Source: Sphagnum compactum (Eukaryota; Bryophyta; Sphagnopsida; Sphagnales). From it: 64,000 nucleotides of DNA. Positions 21,330 to 33,562 of this stretch are shown piece by piece (position 1 is the first letter of the stretch; every line of letters starts with the position of its first letter). The DNA lies in NCBI GenBank assembly GCA_965153455.1, contig OZ234496.1, forward strand, positions 6,829,207 through 6,893,206, read 5' to 3'. A model generated the notes under the pieces. That model did no database searches. It saw only the letters and a program-made list of their open reading frames with translations, and was not told the origin of the DNA. The position numbers and the translations under genes were made by a program.

Positions 21330-23363
21330 TTAAGTTGACGCACTTAAAATGGACAAGAAATGAGAAAAAATATGAGGTTTGAACGATTGGGGTTTAGTTT
21401 CTTGAGAAGGGCATTTTGCCCTGCCCTTGCTAGCACTACCTTGCCAGAAAATTTCCTTGGGTTCTCGCCATGGGAGCCATTGACGACTGGGTTCACAAAT
21501 ACTGTATAACTGTCTTTGGAGTTCTGTTCTGCAAAGATATCTGCTCTTCTTGGGAATGTTTTTCTGTACAAGCACACAGCAGAAGCTCAATACATAAAAC
21601 AAATGCATCATAGATACATTTGGTAATCAGCTGAAGACACACACCAGCTATTTGAAAGAGTTTAATTTGCAGACAAGGAAGTGGAACTCAAATTGAGAGC
21701 AGAAATGTGTCAGGCGCAGAGAAACTAGCAACAGAATTGTTTAGAATGTTAAAAGGCCATTGATGATTTTTCAGTGAAACAGTTTGAAAATGACATGTGT
21801 TTCCATTTGTTATTTCAAAGAAACATGCTTTTTTGCAACTGTGTCTAGGACCTTGAGATGGGTGGTACCTGAACTCTGTTTTGTAGACATACCTTTGAGA
21901 TCCTGCTTGCAAAAAATGACCCTAACTCCAGGGGCCCAGGAGCCTCCTCACAAACTGCTGCCATTGAATTGGTGTGCCCAGTGCTGCTGAAATCCTTCAT
22001 TTCCCACTGACTGCTGTCCACTAGTAACCTTAGATCCACAGTGTATTTCTCTCAAGCATTTGCTGGATCCATTCTCCACTTCACTTGAAGTCACATCCAG
22101 ATATTGAAGGGTGTCAGAACAATTTGTACTGGAGATACAGCCCTTGCTCCAGCCAACACTTGATTAAAAAATGCAGCCTCAGTCAGCTCTGCCTCAGTGA
22201 CTGTCTCAACAGGGAGTGAATTGGCATTCTTTATGGAGAGGTTTTCCCTCTCTATGTACTTGTGGCAGAATCAAACTTGTCCCATGATCACCATGTGTAA
22301 GTATACAACTTTCTGGACCAAAATGGGAATTTATCAAAGGTAAGGTTCCTGGAGAGAGATCATGTTTGAGCTTACACTTGGCTTGCCATCAGCAGCAGGC
22401 ATGATTAACATCTCTAGACTTGGATCTGAAATAGGGCTGGAGACCACCTTCACTAAATCCTGCAAAATTTAAGCCAGTCTCTTCAACTGTAGATTTGCTC
22501 ACATTTTTAGTCCCCCAGAAAATTTATTCAAGTCTAATGTTCCCAATGTGGCTATGCCGTTTGCTGTTAGCTTTGATGCAGTCTAAAATGCAGATGCACT
22601 TTCAAGGTCTGTAGCAGATGATGACTCAGAGGCAGTCAATAGCAATTCATTGAGAAGAAGAGGCACAAGAGTCTTGCCTCCAATTTCTCTTACACTTACC
22701 TCCAGACCCACACCAAATGTGGGTGACTTGAATTCCTCTTCTGAAACGAGCCTTCTAACAGCCAAGCATGTCAAAATAAGCTCATTCCCTCTTGCAGGCA
22801 AAGGCTTGGAATTCCACACCATTGTGAAGAAAGTCGAGGTATGACATTGAACCATGTGAAGCATCTATATTAACCTTTGGCAGTTTTTTCCTGTATTGAT
22901 TGAACATTGCAACCTGCTTCTTCCAGAGTAAACACTGAGTGACTCCAGCCTCTTGATTGATTGCTGTTCTGTTCTCAGATGGGCTGGTTCCCAATCCTCT
23001 TGCTGTCCTATTTTCAAACTGCTCAGCATCTCCACTCCCTCAGCATGCATACAAGTTGAATTCCAGCTGATCCAAGCTACAGTGGGTTGGGGTGTAAAAG
23101 CCTGGACCTCTGTCACAGGGACCAAGTTCCCTTGTGCAATCCTTCCTGTTTTGTTGAAGAATGAACACTCAGGTTCCTTGGCAAACATACACATGAGTGA
23201 TGGAGCTCCAATTATACTTCCTAATGATGCAAGTCTCTCATCTGCTGGGGGCTGGCTTTGCTACCAGAGACCACCATGGTTGAGGAGGACTCAAGGTGTA
23301 CTGTTTGTATGTGATCAAATATTGAACAAAATTTATCATGAACCAAACCTATGTAGATCATGA
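21330..23363 (-). pseudogene. Decayed, unidentified protein-coding stretch
   Basis: Minus-strand frames at 23194-22865, 22864-22583, 22039-21845 and 21577-21344 all read like ordinary globular protein rather than AT-rich noise. Examples are VSGSKASPQQMRDL upstream near 23240, VREIGGKTLVPLLLNELLLT, LRLLVDSSQWEMKDFSSTGH, and DSYTVFVNPVVNGS followed by GKVVLARAGQNALLKKLNP. Short open pieces between them lie in other frames, with stops between. The base composition is higher in GC than the neighbouring intergenic DNA. The simplest reading is a large multi-exon or retroposed gene fragment that has lost function, or a gene with many small exons that I cannot splice by eye. I do not recognise the family. 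Confidence 0.4.
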
Positions 23364-24204
23364 GGTGGATGAATGGGAGGGTTCTTATGCCTACTCCTCA
23401 ATAGTGGGAGGGTTCTTACACCTACTTAAAGTAGGCATAATTTCCCTCCCATCCTTGAGTAATCATAATATCCCTCCCAATTTCTAGGAGGGAAATTGCT
23501 GGATATAAGGTGCCCTCCACATACACTACAAATTTGGCAAGATTGGGATTGGATTTGCAAAGTTGATCTTGGGCAGTTTTGGTGTTGAAGATTCAAGTCC
23601 ACTGATTAGGAAATTTGGATATGCAACACTTGATTTTCAGTGGTTTAAAGGGTGGTGAAGGTTGAGTACGATGCAGCCTGGAAGTGAATGGATTTTTGAG
23701 TTGACCTAGTTTGAAGGTTTTATGGAATATAGTAAGTATATTCTTGTTCAAGATTTTCTGCCATACAAGCTGGAAGCCATGAATGGATTGATTTGCAAGT
23801 TGGTTTAGTTCCAATCTGGACGTTAAGAGGTTTAATTATATTTGAGTTTTCTACTGTAACGCCTTTACAGAAATGTGAATGGATAATTTGCAAGTTTGAT
23901 CGGAGCAAAATTGAAAGCCAGTTTGCTGTTGAAAAACAATACAGAAATTTCAGAGTTCTAAGAAACAATGATGAGTTGCTAGCTATCTAATTTGTGCAGA
24001 TCATGCAAAACTATATGAATTAATTATTGTTGTGTTTGATCAATGTATAACAATTGTACAATAAAAAAATTATTGCTATTTTACATCAAACCAGCTTGAT
24101 CACAAGGTAAAAGATCTTGTGTACACTTTATCATGCAGCTGGGCACCACCACTCTAAAGATAATTTGAGAGCTTTGCAAAAGGGAAGGGTGGCCGGGAGG
24201 AGGC
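23364..24204. other. Intergenic; short direct and inverted GGGAGGG repeats
   Basis: At 23377-23500 GTGGGAGGGTTCTTA(C/T) with CCTACT occurs twice in direct order, and the complement (AGTAGGCATAATTTCCCTCCC, then TCCCTCCCAATTTC) follows. This can fold into alternative hairpins. The remaining sequence to the glyoxal-oxidase-like gene is AT-rich and may hold its 3' untranslated region. Confidence 0.5.
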
Positions 24205-26402
24205 TCAACCAATGTGTACCCAAGCTGAAGCACTTGGAGTTCCTTGGTTGACAACAGTGAGCAAATAGTATCCAGCTGGGGCTGTAACTGAAGTGGGAGG
24301 TGCATAAACGGTTGAAAGGTAGACGTAGTTTGAACCCCCCGGCAAGAGAGCTTGCTTCTGCAGCACGGGTGTTTGGGAGCTGCCAAGCACCAACAGCCTT
24401 TGGTTCATGGAGACGGTGTGGGTAGTGAAGGGGGGTGCATATAGATGGAAGGAAACCCCGTCGGCTGTTTCACCCAAGTGATACAAAACAGTGAAGCTGG
24501 TAGCATACCCAAGTGCAAGCTCGCTGATGGTGTCGATATATGGTCTGCGGAGGTCGTATCCGGAGTGCAGGTAATAAGGAGAGTATCGCTCGATCCTGAG
24601 TTCAGTAGGGAATAGGGTATTGGTAAATGTGTATCCGAAATTCGGGTTGCTACCTCCCACGAGAACGGAGCCGTCAGCTAACAGGACGGCAGTGGAGTGG
24701 TAGACACGAGGAATTGTGGAAGGTGTCATCACCTGGAACCCATTGTTGACGGGAGTGAAGAGAATAGGCTTTAGGTTTGGCTCTCGCGCGTTTCCCCAAC
24801 CTGCAGTTCCTTGCATCGCTCCATTGATGATCAGAACCTCGCCTGTAGGTAGCAGCAGCATGTCTCCCATCACTCGTGGCGATGGCATGTCGAAGATCAC
24901 CCATGTGGGATTTGGATCTGTTATCACCAGGCGTGCACATGTTTGTTCCGCTGCCCAGTATTGTTTTCTCTTTGTCGCTTCAACATATGCTCCATCCGAG
25001 GATCCTCCGCACACTAGCACCTCCGCCGTTGTGTACCTGTAGTAATTAAGAAGTACAGCTTTGCAATCAGCTCCAGTCAAGTACTGATCATCATCATCTC
25101 AGTGACGACTGCGAAAGATCATCATGAAGAATGTGAACAACGTCCCAATATATAACCCTGCAATATGTAGGTTCTATATTATCGGTTCAAATTACCTGCA
25201 TGCAGCTTAATCTGATGAGATCAAGCACGTCAAAGCTGAATCATGTTCTACAGAAACATACAATTAGATCTCATATATGTGCATGCAGGTTATAGTTGGT
25301 ACAAGCTGAGAAGCTCATCACCTTCGAACCCAGCAGAGGCTCTGATCAACTAAAGAATATTCTGAAGACATTATTGTTGGTCTAGATCCTTGCGAAGAGA
25401 CTAGCTGCAGCTGGATCAGAGAAATTAACTAGCTGCTGGTGTCAATGACAGAGCTCGACGATTATATGCATTCCATAAAAACTAGCTGGTGATCAAGCTG
25501 CAGTTTACCCACCCATCAGCAGCTGAAATGGGAAGCAGGACCGAGGAGCCGGACGAGGGGTAATTCCGAGGGCCACCAGGGAGTGTTGGGAATGTCCGAA
25601 CGGTTTCTCCCGTATTGTAGTTGAGGAGAATGGAGTCCTTGTTGGCGAACACGAAGAGGTTGCCATCAGTGGACAAGTGCACGAAAGGGTAAAGGTTGTT
25701 TTCTGCCTCATTGTCGTTAGTCTGTGCCAGGAACGGAAAGTTGATCGCTGTTGCACGTCCGGCCAGATTTGAATATTTTCGTCCAGCTGCAGCTGGCGGC
25801 GGCACGAACTCGTAGTTGAACTGGCGTCGACCTCCGATCACGATCTGGCGTTGATCCGGCAGAAGTTGATTGGTGGCGTACCATCGCGATTCTGCAAGCG
25901 CGTTGCGATACTCAACCCAGTCGTCGTCGGGACCACCTCCGATGGTGCGCACGTTGCTGCCACCGTCGTTCCATCCGCCAGTCTGGGTCAGAAACCCATC
26001 AGCTTGCCATGCACCTGAGGAGCACCATGTGTCAGTGAGGACTGTGAGAGGTCGGATGACATTGGTTGCCAGGTCCAGCTCGATGGAGTGCGCCCAGCAG
26101 TCGGTTTGCAGAGCCAAGTCTTGGGGGTCATGCCGACAGTAACCGTTGGCGAGCTTGATCTCTGAGGGACCGTAGTCAGTTCGGTCGAACATGATCACCT
26201 TGTTGGTGTGTGCCAGGGTCATGTGCATTGCCGACACACCCGCGTTTTCAACCAGCAGCTCCCAACTATCCACAAGTACAGCAGCTGAGACTTGTCTCAC
26301 GCTCGTAGTACTACTCATCATACTCAACAACGCAGCAGCTAGCACAAATGTACTTAAGATCATCATCAGCTGCTGCATCCCAGCTTGTCTTCGACCTCGC
26401 AT
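24205..26402 (-). CDS. Glyoxal-oxidase-like secreted copper radical oxidase, 573 aa, two exons
   Basis: Exon 1 is 26402-25513 and exon 2 is 25036-24205, joined in phase (GATGG|GTGGGT donor, CTACAG|G acceptor) to read ISAADGYTTAEVLVCGG. The ATG at 26402 opens a hydrophobic signal-like segment (LMMILSTFVLAAALL), so the protein is probably secreted. It follows the Glyoxal_oxid_N plus C-terminal DUF1929-like layout. All residues that build the copper/tyrosyl-cysteine site in this family are visible: Cys in TDTWCSSG (about 127), Tyr in SRWYATNQ (about 175), Tyr-His in RVYHST (about 409-410) and His in FTTHTVS (about 503). The family oxidises aldehydes or alcohols to acids, releasing hydrogen peroxide, usually at the cell wall. 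A TTATAAG box lies about 110 bases upstream of the ATG. An alternative donor at 25509 fits the phase less well. Confidence 0.9.
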
Positions 26403-27553
26403 AGTTAATCCAAGCACACCCGTAGTCTAGATTTTCACGTAATTGCACCAGAATTAAAGCAGATTAAGCCTGCTTTCAAGCTATAAGGAGCTCAAATCAT
26501 CCAAGACCTGTCTTATAAGTCATACACAAGGAGTTTTGCTACAACTCCCACTAGTGTGCAATGTGGGAAAGCTCTCTCAGTTGTCCCCGTTAGAAATCCC
26601 TCTTAGAACTTCCAATGTCAGTCAAAGGGGAAATTCATTCATTTCCTGCAATTTGATAATTTGAAATCCACGGTTTCCCTGAAAGGCTGGCTCCCTGGGA
26701 ATGTTGCCAAACTCCCTGTAATTGCACAATTCCCAGCTGTGTTTCACAAATTCGTACAGCTTTTTAGTCTATTCTTGGAGGTGAATTAAGTTAGACAAAT
26801 TGCTCACAACTAGAGAAGGAATCATAATTCAAGAAGAGCTGATCCAGCTTGTGAATTGCTACTTCCAAGCTCATTATCAATCTCAAATCTAATTTCTAAC
26901 TCTCGCTTACAAGTCATCAATGTTTCACTAGCTAGCTACTACTTCAAACCTTAAAATCTCTCATATGGCAGCTCATCATGTACGTCTGATCGACATGCAT
27001 GAGAGATGATTCTAGGACAATAAATAGAGCTGAACGAACTTCATGTGGCCACCTTGTAAATCGGCCTGAGGATCGCTCATAGATTAATGAAGCAGGCCTC
27101 GACACCGGCTGAGAGCTCGAATTACCGCACTCGACACTAGCTAGGACTTGTTGCAACAGCAGCTAGCAGCTGCTCATGTGGGTACTACTCTGCATCAAAG
27201 ACGAGATCAGCTCGCAGACCAAGAGACTCATGGAAGTAGAAGAAAAGATTCCAGCTTGGGATTCCAGCTTCCAATGATTGCAGCAGCAAATCTGATGCTG
27301 TTATATACATATGAATGCAAAATAGAATCTCGTTCGGTCCTTATTTGGGACCCTTTTTGCAGCAGCGAAGGACATCCATGATCTTTAGTGTAAAAGACTA
27401 GGCCCTTTGTACTTTCCGGGCCTCTGTTCTGATAGCCCAGCTTTGACCATTGAGAATTTCAAGCTTTTTTTTCCTTCTTTTTGTACTGGAGAAATTTCGC
27501 CAGAAAGGGAGAAATAAAATCTCTAAATTATGCAAAAATCAAGTTTTTTTTTT

Positions 27554-27576
27554 GGGGGGGGGGGGGGGGGGAGGGG
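27554..27576 (+). repeat. Poly-G tract (18 G, then A, then four G)
   Basis: A run of ten T is followed by 18 consecutive G, one A and GGGG. Shorter runs occur at 52810-52820 (G) and 63375-63391 (C). Such long G runs are rare in AT-rich DNA and prone to sequencing and assembly error. Confidence 0.9.
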
Positions 27577-28541
27577 TTTCATTCGCCGAAATTTGGAAAA
27601 AAAGAGTTTTTGTAATGTTGCCAAATTCGAGATCATCAACAATGAGGTTTAGCCACTTTTGGCTATAGAACAGCTATGGAAGTAGAAATTTATTAAAATG
27701 CTTTTATATTGTGGTTACTTGCTGCAACAATGTGTAGAAAACATGGAGATTTTTTCAGATTATTTTCGCTTTTTGATGATTTTTTTAATTTTAAAGAAGG
27801 TATATTGGTTAGAAGATTATTTTTTTGAAATAAAAATTCACCACAAAAAAAAAAAAAAATTGCACAAAATGGCCAAAGTGCATTTGAAAAGGAGCGAAAC
27901 TAAGCATGAAAACTACAAAACATACACACACAAAAAGCATTGAGGGGACAAATTGGACCACATCCTAGAGACAAAATTAAGCTCAACTACAAAGGGGGCT
28001 TTGATAAATTTCTGTTCTTTCTTGTGTTGGAGAATTCAAACAATTTCATGCCTTGTGTTTTTAGGTAACTTGCAATTCAAATTCTATCTACAACCAGGAA
28101 AAAAGAAAAAGAAAAAGAGAAACAAGCATTTTGACTTTGAGCTACAGCTTTTTTTCTTCTGCCATTCCCCAGGTGCAAAGCTGTTGTTGTAGAGCTCTCT
28201 AGCCTACACCTGAGAATTCTGTAGGTTTTCAGCTCCTCCAGCTAGAGGGCAGAATCAGACCTGGCTCTGCTATTTTCCTACCTGCCTGCCTACTTTATCT
28301 TTTTAATCTACCTACCTACTTACTTTCTGGTCAACCTACTAGCTTTATGCTAGGTGAACATGTCTGAAGCAGCACATTCTGCCTCTTGATGAGTCAGTAA
28401 GGTGAGGCTAGTAGTTAGAATGTGCTCTCCTAGGGAGCATTCTTTACTACATAAAGTATAGAAGATTGGTCACCAGGTAGGTTGAGATCCAAAAACTTTC
28501 CCAAACTGGTCACCTTATGCAACTTACAGCTGCTTGCATTT

Positions 28542-28765
28542 GGCATTTTGGAGGCCTTAAATATGGCTAAACGTGGCTAAAACTTCCAAAAAAAAAGGTC
28601 TAAAACATGGCTAAAACATGCCCAACTTTCACTTAGGCACCAAGTCTAACTAGGCATTTTGAAGGCTTTAAATATGGCTAAACATGGCTAAACATGTTTA
28701 AAATTTGGAGAAAAAAATGGTTTAAAACATGGCTAAAACATGCCAAGCTGCAATTTTTTCTCAGG
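28542..28765 (+). repeat. Tandem duplication, about 110-bp unit
   Basis: Two copies begin at about 28542 and 28653 with GGCATTTTG(G)AGGC and run through TTAAATATGGCTAAAC, TAAAACATGGCTAAAACATG and CC. Each copy itself contains repeated ATGGCTAAA(A)C motifs, so the region is a two-level repeat. No coding content. Confidence 0.75.
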
Positions 28766-30555
28766 CCTGAAAGGCTAGAATAGCTGCCTGAATTGGCTGG
28801 TTAAATCTGGCTGCAGTGAACCTAAGAGCGTAAAGCCCATTTTTTCACAATGTATCCATTTGAGCCTTAGTTAAAAATTTGGTTCAATCTACTCATCCAT
28901 GAATCTAATTGTTATATTAAAAGTTTACTAATTCGAAGTTCTTTTGATAAAAATTTCCATCAAAATCAGGCAAAGGACGATGAAATAGCAACGCTAAATT
29001 AAGCTCATATAAGATTAGGGAAGTAAGTGCCACCCAATTGTATTGGATTTGAAGTTTCATCAATTAAAAAAAAAGCTCTTTTGACATGCATTAATGCATG
29101 CATTCTAATATCGCACTCACAATGACTAAGTTAACTAATCCAATTTTTTTAAAAATCAAACCAAAATGTGATTTTTCAAAAAAGAATTATGCTTTGCAAG
29201 TCGACTTGGAATGAGAATGTGAATGTGTCTAGGATCCTTGGAAACCAAGGACAACTTCAAAAGGATCTCATTGCTAGAACTTCTCCAGGGTCAACTCTTA
29301 AATGAGTTTTCAAAGTTAGCTCAACTAGGCTAAGAAGGCTGGTGGCATGGGTCGGCTTTTTCCCTATAGTAGTTGCTCCTCACATGTGAGAAAGTGGGCT
29401 TGCTGCATGGGGGTTCTCTTCACAAACACCTCTGCTAAATCCACTTGAATATGCACACGTCGCAACAAACCATTGGAAAGATATTGGATGTGTGCGTGCA
29501 CCCGACATAAAAAATAGAAAATAAAAAGCATTTAAATCTTTGTCAACTAGATTGATTTAAAATACAAAAAATAAAAACCATTTTTGGCTTATTAGAAGTT
29601 TAGAGGTTAAACTACACCCCTACTTCTTATGTACAAATCTACACCTAGTACTATGGATCAGCCAATTGACTGCCCATTATGTTGAGTTTGTCACCAATCT
29701 TGCCAGATGCATAGTTTCATTCTACTGAGCTCGCCAAGGGTAGGTAGCTTATTCAGCACATTGGGCAACCCAAGCCAAACCCATTACATTAATATCTTTG
29801 GTGAATAATTATGGGAACAAACTGGTATGCTGGAACTACATGAGACCATCACTACAACATCATTGGAACGCCATGAAAACGTCATGCGAACATGACAACA
29901 AAACTTGAGAATTTTTTCCATAACTGGTAATCTTCTAGTTTGGAAGATTATATAATAAAGATCTTCTATCCTGGAAGATTATGAATCGCCACCCAAGTGG
30001 CAATATGTGGCAGATTGAAGAGCACCTGGCCTGCTATGGTTCTTACTGTGAAGAAAGAGGTCACATAATCATTGATCACAGTTGTTAACAAGTTTTGAAT
30101 TCACAAGCACATGCTGGTTCCATATGTAACTTAGTTCTATCAGTTGAATTCATCACAAATATTAGGTCATTCATACACACATACTAATGATATAATTTAG
30201 ACATGCATGATAGCCGGTTTAGTGGAGGGCAAGGTGCTAAGGACCAGTGCTTGCTGTTTCAGTTTTTGGTCGATTTTGGTTCCAGTTCTTGGTTGGAGAT
30301 TTGGGTAAACGAGACCAGTATCAAAACTCGTTTTATACAAGTTCCAGTTCTTCATTTTCTTACATTAAAATTTAATTCTAAAAAAAGTCTTACTGGGGGG
30401 TCATACATGTGGTTAGTCTCAAGGGTTAAAGTAGGCTTTACATTATTTTAATTGACTCTGTGCTGGTTCATATTTAGGAATGGTTTATTGTGATACCCTG
30501 TGCTGGGTATAACAGTAATATTTTAAAAAAAATTATTGCAATGGTTTTTATGTGA

Positions 30556-30657
30556 GGTAAAGCCCTTGGGCAAGGGCATTCCCAAAATAACCAGCCCTCC
30601 ACCTTTGACCTCAGAGGGCTGCTTATTTTGGGAATGCCCCTGCCCTGGGGCTTTACC
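30556..30657. repeat. Foldback with 44-bp arms and 14-base loop
   Basis: The left arm 30556-30599 (starting GGTAAAGCCC, ending CAGCCCTC) and the right arm 30614-30657 are inverted copies with about 40 of 44 bases matching. The transcript of either strand would form a nearly perfect stem. The palindrome also makes the same peptide-like frame appear on both strands, which is an artefact. It may be a foldback/MITE-type element, or a microRNA or other small-RNA precursor. No expression evidence can be seen in sequence. Confidence 0.9.
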
Positions 30658-33274
30658 ATGCACTTTTTTTGTTAATGTAAAACAGTTTGTGAGTGAACAC
30701 TTCAGTGCTCTGGGCACATTGGATTGAAGAGGAGGGCTTCATTGTTTTTTACATCCAAGTTTTTTTTGAACCCCTCTTATTGGTGCATCTAGTGCACTAA
30801 AAATCATCAAAAACAGATTAAAATTGAGAGAGTTACGACCCCTCACAATAGAGAGGGTCAATAACTCAAAAAAACAAACCACTAAACACTACAAAGCCAG
30901 TTCCTGAACACACAAAAAAATTCTTTTAGTGTTGCTCTGTTACTATTAGAGTACAAAGATGATTTGTACAAATTAAGGTGGCGTTCTTATAGAACTTTCA
31001 ACCATTCAAAATGAATAAGAAATAAGAAAGCTATAAGCTTTGAAAGTAGGAGAGGTCCAAATAGAAAAGATTTAAAAAAACTGCGTTTTGTAAGTTGGAA
31101 AGCTTATTTTTCTTCTTGTTATTCTTTTGTTATTCCTTTTCCTTTGCACTCAAAAGATGATTTTTAGAGCTTACGGTTAGCACTCCCATAACATTTTAAA
31201 TAACTCAAAATGAAACACAGACAACAAAGATCTACATGATAGGGTAGTGATTGGTGATGGGCAGTTCTACTCCATGGGGCATAGAAAAACACCTTCATTC
31301 CTGTGCCTTAAAACATATTGTCAATTTAAAGGTCTATTAAGTTTGAGTTCTAGGGTTGCATATGCCAGTTAGAAGCAAGGGATTTAATGGGAATTTTTTT
31401 AATTTCTTATTATTATATTATTCATTAATCTAATCTCCAAAATGCTGGGGTCATTCCCTAGATGTGGAGTGCAGAGGCAACCAAAAAGCTTTGAAATTAA
31501 TTTTAATTTTTAATTTTATTCAAGAAATCATTCAGAGTAACATAGGTCAATGACATTATTATTACTAGATCATTATAATCTAGTAATAATAATAATAATA
31601 ATAATAATAATCTAGATTATATTACTGGACTGGTGAAAATATATTAATGTAGGTAGGTTAAATGTAAATTTTTTACTGATGCTGGGCGGGTATTTGACCC
31701 TGGCACCAAACCCCCGACTGGTTATTTGATCAGGTACATATGCTACCCATCTCACATTCATGCCTAGTGTCTAGTGAAATATTCCGTGTACCTGCCCCCC
31801 ACCTCATACCCTGGGATAAAATAATATAACCCATGGTTCCCTTGGTGTTCATGGTTCAAAAACTGTAATATGCCAACTTAAGTCACATTGGTTGCATGTT
31901 ACCATAGTACTTACCTTGGTGCCCTTTGACATTAATTAATATTATTTCCAGAAATTTTGAAACTTTCAAAGGACATTTTTTCAACAACAAAATTTGTAGA
32001 AATTTGGTGAATTAGGGCCATTTTTTCAAAAAAATCGAAATTTTCAGGTTTAAAAAATGTGAAAATTTGACACAAAAAGAAAACATTGCAAACCAAGCAA
32101 ATTTTCCTTACAATCTTAAAAAAAACCCCGAATTTAAACAATGTCCGTGATAACCAACCATAACACATCTATCTGATATAAATGGTGAGATGATTTTGTT
32201 TAATATCCATTGTATCTCACATCAAGAATCCTTCTTGTCATTTCTTGCATGAGATTGCCATTGCCAGGATTAATAATGTGGAGTTTTTGGAAAATATGTA
32301 GATATGTTTGATAGAGAGGAGTCACAATTATTATTTTTCTGTTAATAATGATAATCATGACCATTGAAGCAATAATGATTATACGAGTTCTTATCAAGTC
32401 TACATGTTTAAAAGCAATGGTGGTTTGGGTCATTGTTTTTTTCCTAGCTAAATTTGGCCAGTGGGCTTTTTTTCCAAAATGTCTAATGTGTTTTTTTGGT
32501 TTTCTAGTTGCCAGATTTCAACTTTATATATATATATATATGTGTGTGTGTGTAATTTCTGTATTGGGTCATAACATGGAGCCAAAAATATGAAGGATTC
32601 TAAAAGAATTCTTATTTTCATACTTGGTCCATAGCCAAATTTCGCTAAATCTTCTTGTCAATTTGATTACATCACAAAATTGAGAGGGAAAAAAAACAAA
32701 GTAGAATTGGGGTGTTACGCATTTAAAATAGATTCAAGTTCTCTAAGTAAACAAGTATAAGTTTATAAATATCAATATATATATAACCTTGGCCTTATGT
32801 TTTATACATGTTATTACATTTGATTGATTGTACATAATTAATATTACGTAATCTTTATGTTGAATTGTGTGCAATAGTTGAACAAACTAATACTACACTC
32901 AAAAAAAAATTAAAATTGTTTAGTTGTGTCATTGGATGAAATTGGACCTAATCTTAAACCAGACCAGCTTTTCATTAAAAAAATTATGAAAGTGACCAAA
33001 ACCAAAGATTTTTAAAACCAAAGAAAGCCAATGTGAACTTCAAACTAGAAGCTGCTCCATTGAAAACAAAAGAAAAAGTTAGAACCAGGACTGAAGGTTC
33101 CTTTTGGAAATCAAGAACTACACAACCCTCTTATCAACACTGGTAGCAAGGACCTCACTGGACTGGTATGAGCCAAGACAATAATACCAGCTTTAGACCT
33201 AAACCAGCCTGGTAAGGACTTGAGGTAATACCAGCGTTGTATCAATACCTTCGGGTGGGGGGTGAAACTCAGAA
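30658..33274. other. Intergenic; hAT-related piece and microsatellites
   Basis: A (TAA)n run lies at 31584-31611, and a (TA)n-(TG)n run at about 32524-32554. A segment at about 32450-32690 resembles the right half of the hAT-like element at 3381-4818: GCCAGATTTCAACTT..., then ATACTTGGTCCATAGCCAAAT, ending GATTACATCACAAAATTGAG. Dispersed repeat C copy 3 lies at about 33131-33248. No gene is supported. Confidence 0.5.
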
Positions 33275-33562
33275 ATCCATCAATTTTGGTGGTAAACTGA
33301 TTTTCATCCTGTCTTTCCTTTTTCCTGAGCGCCCCCACTGCTGCTACAAATATTTTCGCTGCTCTTACCTATACAACTACTATAATTAGCCTCGAACCTT
33401 GTGCATCAAATGCTGAGTTTCAGCATTTTGTACTGAGCTGCTGCATTTCATACTGAGATTTAATAAAATGTCCTTCCTTTGCGGATACCACTGAAAGAGG
33501 GGATGGGGGGTGAAAGGAGGCCCAAAGACAGGGTGAAGACAGGGTTACTTCACAGATAATTC
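33275..33562 (+). repeat. Dispersed repeat A, copy 2
   Basis: Same-orientation relative of 931-1198, with matching blocks in the same order. It has an extra 20-odd bases around ACTGAGCTGCTGCATTTCAT that look like a local duplication of the neighbouring GCATTT motif. No coding content. Confidence 0.8.

Larger units (their letters stand above)
26403..30555. other. Intergenic, including presumed promoter of the oxidase gene
   Basis: The first 800 bases are GC-richer with AGCTAGCTAG-type motifs and probably include the promoter and leader of the oxidase gene read on the minus strand. A long G tract lies at 27554-27571 and a tandem duplication at 28542-28765. Open frames at 27450-28192 and 30203-30451 have no motif. 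No gene is supported. Confidence 0.5.

Noticed and set aside
25482-25508. Donor site at 25508 for exon 1 of the oxidase gene
   Set aside because: It forces a phase that requires about 16 extra residues from the intron. The donor at 25512 joins directly to the family sequence.
30474-30727. Two small proteins on opposite strands with similar sequences
   Set aside because: They are the two readings of one palindrome; the hairpin explains both.
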